Part shown: piece after piece, positions 1 through 6,200 of the stretch
How the letters are laid out: every line of letters starts with the position of its first letter
How positions within the stretch are numbered: the first letter of the stretch is position 1
Assembly (NCBI GenBank): GCA_003647385.1
Contig: QMMT01000094.1
Location: forward strand, 1 to 7,343
Source: Deltaproteobacteria bacterium
GTDB taxonomy: Bacteria > Desulfobacterota > Desulfobacteria > Desulfobacterales > Desulfobacteraceae
DNA: 7,343 nt
Direction of reading: 5' to 3'
Program-made: the position numbers and the translations under genes
The notes under the pieces: generated by a model
The model's input: the letters and a program-made list of their open reading frames with translations, nothing else
Database searches by the model: none
Told to the model about the DNA's origin: nothing

Positions 1-15
1 AATCGGGTTTGCCAT
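1..15 (-). CDS. Start of an unidentified leftward gene (5' fragment only)
   Basis: On the minus strand an ATG at 15-13 opens a frame reading M-A-N-P-I to the window edge. It is preceded on that strand by a purine-rich stretch at 16-30 holding AAGGA and GAGG, which could serve as a ribosome binding site, and farther up by a promoter-like pair at 59-87 pointing the same way. Five codons are too few to name a product. The call rests on the leader and promoter rather than on the coding sequence, and a chance ATG cannot be excluded. Confidence 0.38.
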
Positions 16-58
16 ATCCTCTTTTCCTTTATAAAAAAATTATTTACCGAATCATATT

Positions 59-87
59 ATTATATCCTTTTTTGTAACGCCAGTGAA
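59..87 (-). promoter_or_regulatory. Sigma70-type promoter reading leftward
   Basis: On the minus strand there is a perfect -10 box TATAAT (59-64) and a 4-of-6 -35 box TTCACT (82-87), separated by 17 bases. Transcription would begin near position 52 and give a leader of roughly 37 bases before the ATG at 15. The geometry fits the putative leftward gene at the window edge. The surrounding DNA is AT-rich, which raises the chance of a fortuitous match. Confidence 0.42.
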
Positions 88-121
88 ATATCGCGGATTA
101 ATGAATTCAACTCTTTTTTGT

Positions 122-150
122 TTTACAAATAATTAATATCGTAATAAGAT
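122..150 (+). promoter_or_regulatory. Possible rightward promoter with overlapping palindrome
   Basis: TTTACA (122-127, 5 of 6 to the -35 consensus), a 17-base spacer and TAAGAT (145-150, 4 of 6 to the -10 consensus) could form a promoter starting near 157, just before the insertion sequence. A perfect 6-bp inverted repeat, AATATC at 135-140 and GATATT at 148-153, overlaps it and could be an operator half-site pair. If real, this may be the remnant of the promoter that once drove the PEP-CTERM gene now on the far side of the IS. The DNA is very AT-rich, so this is weak. Confidence 0.22.
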
Positions 151-171
151 ATTCAAAGCGATTAATATGTT

Positions 172-197
172 GGGGGGTGGTCAATTAGCTCCTCCTG
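172..197 (+). repeat. Left terminal inverted repeat of the IS
   Basis: This 26-bp end pairs with 1163-1188 and differs at repeat positions 8 and 11. It contains the transposase stop codon (TGA on the minus strand, 181-183) and encodes the last six residues, QAGGAN. On the minus strand it presents AGGAGGAG pointing out of the element. Confidence 0.93.
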
Positions 198-1146
198 CTT
201 GATTTTTCCCCCAATTGTAACCAAATGTAACATCATTTCCGGTGACAGTCCCCGTAACCATAGCTTGCTCCATAAGTCTACGGAAAACAAGACCACGACT
301 GCCAGAGGTGCGCCTATTGAATCGGAAAGTATACTCCTCCAAGTATGACTGCAGGTGTGCAGGGACAAAAGACCCCTGATGAGTACCAAGTATCCAGCGT
401 TTAAGGAGACTCGCAATCCGATGCACACCGGGCATAGCGACGTGAGCAGGATCGTCCGATGAAGATAACACTATCCTCTTATGCCTGTACTTTTTCTTCG
501 ACAGGCCATTATAGCCATTCCAACCGTCTGTCATAACAGTAGCACTTCGATCTACAACATCCCAGATGAAGGGGTGTAGATTTTTAGCAGAAGCATCAGG
601 GATATGACGCATCCGAACTCGCCCAAAACCCTTAGGCTCTTGAACCTCTACAGCAATCACAACGATAGACTTACTGCTTCCACGTCCACGTTTCCCTCCT
701 TTCTTGACACCACCAATGAAGGTCTCATCGACCTCTACTTCTCCCACCAAACGCCCGCGTTCGCTACGCACCATGGAAACACGATAACGTTGAAGCATTG
801 CCCACGCTGTACGATAGCTGACACCTAATGTCCTTTCCAAAGTTTTTGCCGAAAAACCATTTTTGGCCGTTGTCAGATGCCACGCTGCCTCAAACCAAGT
901 CGTCAACGGTGTTCGTGTTTTTTCCATAATAGTACCAGCCGTCACTGAAGTCTGGTGGCGGCATGCAGGGCAAACTAATCGGCCACGTGTTTGTCTCCAT
1001 GGTTCCACATTCGTCTGGCAAGCGGGACAACGGAACCCCTTTGACCACCGCAGTTTTTCCAGATAGCGAGCACATACATGGTCGTCAGGAAAATACTGCA
1101 CAAATTCGCGATATGTGTTGGGGAAATATACATTTTTTTTAGCCAT
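181..1146 (-). CDS. IS1595-family (ISXO2-like) transposase
   Basis: This 321-residue DDE-type transposase would cut and join the IS ends. An N-terminal zinc ribbon is visible as C40-x2-C43 and C59-x2-C62, followed by a helix-turn-helix-like stretch around residues 95-122. The catalytic core begins with the first acidic residue in GEVEVDETFIGG (D140) and has a second in VMTDGWNGY (D207). The C-terminal block holds HRIASLLKRWILGTHQG (242-258) and ends in FRFNRR (274-279), which is typical of this family. Length and motifs are complete, so the enzyme looks active. No Shine-Dalgarno sequence precedes the ATG at 1146, and translation may be weak or from a very short leader. The last codons and the stop lie inside the left inverted repeat. 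The ISXO2-like label follows the transposase domain; the exact IS subgroup was not determined. Confidence 0.93.
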   Translation of the reverse strand: MAKKNVYFPNTYREFVQYFPDDHVCARYLEKLRWSKGFRCPACQTNVEPWRQTRGRLVCPACRHQTSVTAGTIMEKTRTPLTTWFEAAWHLTTAKNGFSAKTLERTLGVSYRTAWAMLQRYRVSMVRSERGRLVGEVEVDETFIGGVKKGGKRGRGSSKSIVVIAVEVQEPKGFGRVRMRHIPDASAKNLHPFIWDVVDRSATVMTDGWNGYNGLSKKKYRHKRIVLSSSDDPAHVAMPGVHRIASLLKRWILGTHQGSFVPAHLQSYLEEYTFRFNRRTSGSRGLVFRRLMEQAMVTGTVTGNDVTFGYNWGKNQAGGAN

Positions 1147-1162
1147 GCTGCTGAGAATACCA

Positions 1163-1188
1163 CAGGAGGAGCTAATTAACTACCCCCC
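1163..1188 (+). repeat. Right terminal inverted repeat of the IS
   Basis: This 26-bp end is the inverse of 172-197 with two mismatches. On the plus strand it carries AGGAGGAG (1164-1171) pointing toward the neighbouring PEP-CTERM gene, but that core is 20 bases from the gene's ATG, too far for normal ribosome placement. The repeat lies entirely upstream of the transposase start. Confidence 0.93.
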
Positions 1189-1191
1189 TAA

Positions 1192-1644
1192 ATGAAATTG
1201 AAATTGAAATTAGCTTTGATGTTAATGATGGTAGTGTTTTTAATAATACCCTCATATTCATTTGCCACGCTCGTTTATGAAACTACCCATTGGGTTTCTG
1301 GCACCGAAGGCTATACTCACAACTTCACGGCTGACCAGGAACCGTATACGTATCAGGTAACTTTTGCTGATTTGAGTGAATCACCATTTTTTGGATTTGA
1401 TTTTGCGTATCTTTCTATAACATCGGCAACCGACACATTAGGGAGCATATCGGACTTCGGAAGCTTCACCTTTGATGTATTATTACCAGGCGAAACACTT
1501 TTTGCTAACGTATTCGGCACAGGAGGTGGCGACTTTGGGGCTGGACTTTACGGAATCGAAATTTCCACGGTCCCTATACCTACGACGATGCTGCTTTTCG
1601 GTCTCGGTCTTATCGGACTTGTAGGAGTTCGCAGAAAGAAATAG
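1192..1644 (+). CDS. Small secreted PEP-CTERM sorting-domain protein
   Basis: The 150-residue product has a signal peptide with lysines at 2, 4 and 6, a hydrophobic core at about 8-20, and a likely cleavage after SFA (residue 25). The mature part is short, acidic and aromatic, with no recognised enzyme motif and no cysteine. The C-terminus is a classic PEP-CTERM signal: VPIP (127-130), a hydrophobic helix (about 132-145) and RRKK at the end. In this family the signal is processed by an exosortase (EpsH/XrtA type), and the protein is linked to extracellular polysaccharide or biofilm matrix. The ATG at 1192 follows an IS end by three bases, with an in-frame TAA just before it and no properly spaced ribosome binding site. 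Expression is therefore doubtful, or depends on a promoter in or beyond the IS. Internal ATGs at 1219, 1225 and 1228 would shorten the signal peptide. Confidence 0.85.
   Translation: MKLKLKLALMLMMVVFLIIPSYSFATLVYETTHWVSGTEGYTHNFTADQEPYTYQVTFADLSESPFFGFDFAYLSITSATDTLGSISDFGSFTFDVLLPGETLFANVFGTGGGDFGAGLYGIEISTVPIPTTMLLFGLGLIGLVGVRRKK
1194..1211 (+). repeat. Three tandem GAAATT hexamers in a signal-peptide region
   Basis: GAAATT occurs three times in a row, encoding the alternating lysine-leucine start of the PEP-CTERM protein. The unit is six bases, so a change in copy number keeps the frame and only lengthens or shortens the charged end of the signal peptide. Confidence 0.8.
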
Positions 1645-1668
1645 TAATTACTTATTATAGAAAAAGAC

Positions 1669-1705
1669 AAAAAGGTAGAATCATTCATTTGGCTCTGCCT
1701 TTTTT
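1669..1705 (+). terminator. Rho-independent terminator after the PEP-CTERM gene
   Basis: AAAAAGGTAGA (1669-1679) pairs with TCTGCCTTTTT (1694-1704) to give an 11-bp stem with one T-G wobble and a 14-base loop, ending in a run of six T residues (1700-1705). It begins 24 bases after the PEP-CTERM stop codon. The A-rich left arm means it might also terminate transcription from the opposite strand. From 1706 to 1829 I see no gene; a direct repeat TTAACAC occurs at 1755-1761 and 1768-1774 without clear meaning. Confidence 0.72.
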
Positions 1706-1829
1706 AATTGTTTTAGGTAGCATTCCCATGCATTATCCTGTATATTGTCTTGAGTTAACACTGTTGTTTAACACTTTTAAATTTTAATATTAACAAGACC
1801 AAGGAAAAATTTCGAGACTTTAGGCGAAA

Positions 1830-1901
1830 ACCCCTGATATAAAAGCGTTTTGACGGATTCCTAATCCTTGAGCGCAAGTTTGATTCTTGCCGGGGGTACC
1901 A
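1830..1901 (+). pseudogene. Degenerate tRNA-Arg(CCU)-like sequence, possible attachment-site remnant
   Basis: The 72-base stretch folds as a tRNA. Acceptor strands ACCCCTG (1830-1836) and CGGGGGT (1891-1897) pair at all seven positions with one wobble, and A plus CCA follow (1898-1901). The anticodon arm has loop TTCCTAA (1858-1864) with anticodon CCT (1860-1862, arginine). The T arm is a perfect 5-bp stem (1874-1878 with 1886-1890) around loop TTTGATT. It departs from a working tRNA in several ways: only 16 bases lie between acceptor and anticodon stem, so the D arm is reduced to AAAA-GCG-TTTT without the GG of the D loop; T-loop C56 is T; and the anticodon stem has a C-T mismatch. The 3' half resembles a normal tRNA-Arg more than the 5' half does. 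That pattern also fits an integrase attachment site carrying a copied tRNA 3' end. Confidence 0.6.
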
Positions 1902-1918
1902 TGATTTATGCAGGCTGT

Positions 1919-3139
1919 ATGAAAAAACATCCCTTTAAACCTGAACTTCTGGCACCTGCCGGAAACCCTGAAAAGCTTGAAATAGCCATCCACTACGGTG
2001 CAGATGCGGTTTACCTTGCTGCCAAAGACTTCAGCCTGAGAAATTTCTCCGGCAACTTTACAGACACAGAGCTATCTGATGCCGTTTCCTTTGCTCACAA
2101 TCATAATGTCAAAGTCTACCTTGCCTGTAATATCTACTCAAGAAATCATGAACAAAAAGGGCTTGAACTCTTTTTAGCTAAAATCGGGCGAATCAACCCG
2201 GATGCCATTATCATCTCTGATCCGGGTATCATTATGCTGGCAAAAAAAATTATCCCGGATATTGACATCCACTTAAGTACCCAGGCCAATACAACCAACC
2301 TGAATGCAGCCAGATTCTGGCACAGCATGGGGATAAAAAGGGTTAACCTTGCAAGAGAATTGTCCTTGAATGAGATAAAAGAGATTGCTGTTGTTTCCGG
2401 AATAGAAACAGAAACCTTTATTCATGGTGCCATGTGCATATCTTATTCCGGTCGATGTCTGCTCAGCAGCTTTTTAAGCGGAAGAGACAGCAACAGAGGC
2501 CTTTGCAGTCACCCCTGTCGATGGAAATACTCAGTCGTGGAAGAACTTCGCCCCAACGAGTATCATTCGCTTATGGAAGATGACAGGGGATCCTATATCT
2601 TTAACTCCAAAGATTTGTGTATGATCAAAAACATTCCTGAACTGATTAATGCAGGCATAACATCATTAAAAATCGAAGGCCGTATGAAAGGTATCAACTA
2701 TCTGGCTTCCGTGGTAAAAACATACAGAAATGCCATTGATTCTTTTGTTGACAACCCGGATACATTTAAAACAGATCCTGCCTGGCCTGCTGAGCTTTAC
2801 CAGGTTTTTCACAGAGATTATTGTACGGGATTTTATTTTAACAACCAAAATGAACAGCTCCCCAATTACACCAATATTCACCAGGGAAAAATCCATAGCT
2901 TTATCGGGAAAATAATCGACATCACAGAAGATCAAAGTTACACTGTAGGCATTAGAAATAAACTTTGTGCAGATGACATCATTGAAGTCCTGTCGCCCAA
3001 GGGCCTGCCCAAAAGAACAAAAATCGTAAATCTTCTTGATATTAACAGAAATGCAATGAAGAGTGTTCACCCAAATACCATTGCGATCCTTAAGTTAGAA
3101 ATTCAATGTCACCCCAATGATATTGTACGCAAAATATAA
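1919..3139 (+). CDS. U32-family protein (peptidase U32 / TrhP-YegQ-like tRNA hydroxylation factor)
   Basis: The 406-residue product opens with the usual family start, PELLAPAGNPEKLEIAIHYGADAVYL-type sequence (residues 8-33). The U32 signature lies around ETFIHGAMCISYSGRCLLSS (165-184), followed by C196 and C200, with C234 further on. Cysteines at 173, 180, 196, 200 and 234 are candidates for iron-sulfur cluster ligands, as in the characterised UbiU and UbiV relatives. A C-terminal beta-rich domain (about 320-406) matches the long TrhP/YegQ branch, which hydroxylates uridine 34 of tRNAs, rather than the short UbiV type. Older annotation as a collagenase-like protease (PrtC) is a family name and not evidence of protease activity. 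The ATG at 1919 is preferred because relatives begin a few residues before PELLAPAG and CAGG lies just upstream. In-frame starts at 1901 (ATG) and 1868 (TTG) fall inside the tRNA-like sequence. The precise substrate is not visible. Confidence 0.85.
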   Translation: MKKHPFKPELLAPAGNPEKLEIAIHYGADAVYLAAKDFSLRNFSGNFTDTELSDAVSFAHNHNVKVYLACNIYSRNHEQKGLELFLAKIGRINPDAIIISDPGIIMLAKKIIPDIDIHLSTQANTTNLNAARFWHSMGIKRVNLARELSLNEIKEIAVVSGIETETFIHGAMCISYSGRCLLSSFLSGRDSNRGLCSHPCRWKYSVVEELRPNEYHSLMEDDRGSYIFNSKDLCMIKNIPELINAGITSLKIEGRMKGINYLASVVKTYRNAIDSFVDNPDTFKTDPAWPAELYQVFHRDYCTGFYFNNQNEQLPNYTNIHQGKIHSFIGKIIDITEDQSYTVGIRNKLCADDIIEVLSPKGLPKRTKIVNLLDINRNAMKSVHPNTIAILKLEIQCHPNDIVRKI

Positions 3140-3168
3140 AAAAATCCTTTATATTCAATATTCTTGGT

Positions 3169-3197
3169 TTGACTTTTTAATATATTTTTTGTAAATT
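3169..3197 (+). promoter_or_regulatory. Candidate sigma70 promoter of the chemosensory operon
   Basis: TTGACT (3169-3174, 5 of 6 to consensus) and TAAATT (3192-3197, 4 of 6) are separated by 17 bases, which would place the start of transcription near 3204 and a leader of about 56 bases before cheA. No flagellar sigma28 or sigma54 consensus was seen in the 120-base gap. No convincing terminator follows the U32 gene, so some read-through into cheA is possible. Confidence 0.42.
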
Positions 3198-3259
3198 GCT
3201 TGGTATTTAGATAGTTTTTTTTACCATTTCATAGTTAAAACCCTTTCAGGAGATTTAAT

Positions 3260-6200
3260 ATGTTTGACATGGATGACGAAACCCTACAAATGTATATTGA
3301 AGAATCGCTGGATCATCTTGGTGATATTGAAAGTGATCTTTTAACCATTGAGGAAGCCGGAGAAAATATAGATCTGGATTTGGTAAATAATGTCTTCAGG
3401 GCTGCCCACTCGATTAAAGGCGGTGCGGGTTTCATGGGATTGACAACCATAAAAGATCTATCCCACCACCTGGAAAATGTTCTTGGGCTTGTCAGGACCA
3501 AAGAGATTGTTCCTGATTCAAACAGGGTCAGCGTACTGCTGAAGGGATTTGATGAACTTGAAACTCTCTTGAATAATATTGAAACAAGCAATGATGTAGA
3601 TGTTTCAGATCATATTAATGCTTTGGAAGGCATCACGAAATCTTCACTGCCAGAAGATAAACAGGACATGGTTTCCGAAATAGTAGATATTGTTCTTAAA
3701 GATGGCAGAGTCTTTCCTCAGATTTCACTTTTTGAGATTGAACAATATAAAGCTGAAGGTAAAAACATTTTTCTTGTTGAATACGATTTAATCAATGACA
3801 TTCAGAGGAAAGAAAAAAATCCCATAGATGTTTTAAACAGTTTGCAGAAAACAGGGACTATTGTTGACTCCAGAATAGATTTTGATTCGGTGGGCACACT
3901 CTCGGAAAATACCGGACCAAGCAGGATACCATTTCAGGTCCTTTTCGCCTCCATTATTGAGTATGATATGACCGAGACCTTGTTTGATATAGAAAAACAA
4001 TATATCCATTCCATATCAGATGATATGATGGTTTCAAATAGTGTAGCAGATATGGATGCTGAGCCAGCAACCATGCCTTCCAAAGAAGAGCAACCGGCTG
4101 TTTCCGTTACGATTGAACAACCCAAACAGGAAAAAGTTTCAGCACCTGCTGCCAAACCGGTTGTACAGAAAACACAGGAGGTTGCCGCAAAAGGCAAACA
4201 ACCTTCTTCAAAGGCAAAAAAGGACGTAACCGTCAGTGCAAAACCTCAAACCTCATTAAGAGTGAATGTTGGTCTTTTAGATACCTTGATGAATCTTGCA
4301 GGAGAGCTTGTTTTAAGCCGCAACCAACTCCTCCAGGGTGTTAACTCTTCAAACGAAAAAGCAACCGAATTATCCAGCCAGCGGATCGATATGATCACAT
4401 CTGAACTTCAGGAAGCGATCATGAGAACCAGGATGCAGCCCATTGCCAATATTTTAAACAAATTTACAAGGGTTGTCAGGGATCTCTCGCAGCAACTGGA
4501 TAAATCCATTGATCTTATTATAGAAGGCAAAGAGGTTGAACTTGATAAAACAATTCTGGAAGCCATCAACGATCCCTTGACCCATCTTATCAGGAACTCG
4601 GTTGACCATGGGATAGAAACACCCATGGAAAGAGAACAAATGGGAAAAAACGGCACTGGAAAAATCATCATAAAAGCCTTCCACGATGCCGGTCAGGTCA
4701 ATATTGTCATTTCCGATGACGGGAAAGGACTTGATTCGGATAAAATAGCCGGTAAAGCAGTTGAAAAAGGCCTTCTTACCGATCAACAGATATCTGAAAT
4801 GTCCGAAAAACAGAAAATAGAACTCATCATGATGCCGGGCTTTTCAATGGCAAAAGAAGTCACGGATGTATCTGGCCGAGGGGTCGGCATGGATGTTGTC
4901 ACGACCAACATTGAAAGTCTTGGCGGTATTATTGAACTTGATTCAACACTTGGAGAGGGCACGGATATTCAGATCAAACTGCCGTTAACCCTTGCTATTA
5001 TTCCAAGCCAGATCACCTCAGTCGGAAACGAAAGATATGCCGTCCCCCAGGTCAATCTGAACGAACTCTTAAGAATTCCTGCATCCCAGGTTAAAGAAAA
5101 GATTGAAAAAGTTGGTGATGCTGATGTTGTGAGGCTGAGAGGGGAACTTCTTCCCTTGTTGAACCTTTCAAAAATGCTGGGCATTGAAAAGACGTATATG
5201 GACCCGAAAGAGGATAATGAATTACCGGACAGACGGGAAAATCTTGCGGACAGACGATCCAAACAAAATATCATTTCTGAGGATGGTTATATTATAGAGA
5301 CCCCTGACCCGGAAACCGAACATCTGAAAAAAGATGAATCCAATAGAGATAAAAATGACAGAAGATATCATGCCGAAAGCGCCATGAATATAGCTGTTGT
5401 ATCAGCCGGTGCCTTTAAATACGGGCTGGTTGTGGACCAATTGTATGATTCGGAAGAAATTGTTGTCAAACCCGTGGGCAGACACCTTAAAAAGTGTACG
5501 GCCTACGCCGGTGCCACCATTATGGGTGATGGTAAAGTAGCCCTGATCCTTGATATTTCAAACCTTGCTCAAATGGCGGATCTATCAAGTGTTTCCGAGG
5601 CCGGCCAAGTCGCCAAAGCTGCAGAAGCAGAAGCAGAAGCGGCTAAAGATAAGGCTGCACTTTTGACATTTAAAAATTCTGAAACTGAACACTTTGCAGC
5701 ACCCCTTAATATTGTTGAAAGAATTGAAAGGATTCAAACGTCTGATATTGAGCAAATCGGCAATAGCAAAGTTGTGCAGTACAGGGGCGGAGCTTTGCCA
5801 CTTTATGAATTATCACAGGTTGCCGATTTCACGCCGCTTCCTGAAAGAGAACAACAGGAAGTCATTGTGTTTAAGATAAAAGATCGGGAGCTGGGTCTCA
5901 TGGTAACCCCGCCGGTTGATGCACTTGAAGTCAATCTTGATGTAGACGAAGGTACCTTAAAGCAGCCTGCTATCAGTGGCTCTATGATTATCAATGAACA
6001 TACCACACTTCTGGTTGATATCTTTGAAATGGTAAAGATTCTCAACCCTGACTGGTTTAAGGAGGAAGCAAAGGTTGCTACTGAAATGGCTGAGTCCGGT
6101 GAAAAAATAATTTTGTTTGCCGAGGATTCTGCATTTTTCAGAAATCAGGTGAAGACGTTTATGGAAGAAGATGGTTTCAAGGTTATTGACACTGAAGACG

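Larger units (their letters stand above)
172..1188 (-). mobile_element. Intact IS1595-type insertion sequence, 1017 bp
   Basis: The element is bounded by 26-bp terminal inverted repeats (172-197 and 1163-1188) that begin with six G residues and match at 24 of 26 positions. It carries a single leftward transposase gene with no frameshift or internal stop, and the length and GGG-type ends fit the IS1595 family. Family members normally make 8-bp target duplications, but the flanks here (AATATGTT on the left, TAAATGAA on the right) do not match. That suggests recombination between copies, an adjacent deletion or decay of the flanks after insertion. The right end lies three bases before the start codon of the PEP-CTERM gene. 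Confidence 0.93.

Noticed and set aside
604..1163. Several 60-75 codon open frames on both strands within the IS
   Set aside because: They overlap the transposase in other frames, have no ribosome binding sites of note and their translations show no domain.
1755..1774. TTAACAC direct repeat as an operator or small array
   Set aside because: There are only two 7-base copies, in AT-rich DNA, with no promoter of good quality alongside.
1810..1829. TTTCG/CGAAA inverted repeat before the tRNA-like sequence
   Set aside because: Five base pairs with a 10-base loop and no T-run is expected by chance in such sequence; an integrase arm site is conceivable but unsupported.
1868..1918. Longer U32 reading frame starting at TTG 1868 or ATG 1901
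   Set aside because: The extra 6 to 17 residues are encoded by the tRNA-like sequence and have no match to the family N-terminus, which normally begins shortly before PELLAPAG. ATG 1901 has only a G-rich stretch three bases upstream, so 1919 is preferred, though not proven.
2666..3070. 134-codon minus-strand open frame opposite the U32 gene
   Set aside because: It lies fully antisense to a well-supported gene, and its translation shows no recognisable family features.
3140..3259. Terminator between the U32 gene and cheA
   Set aside because: T-runs are present, but no stable GC-containing stem precedes them.
4454..4786. 110-codon minus-strand open frame opposite cheA
   Set aside because: It is antisense to the conserved ATPase domain and mirrors its codon pattern; no leader or family resemblance was seen.
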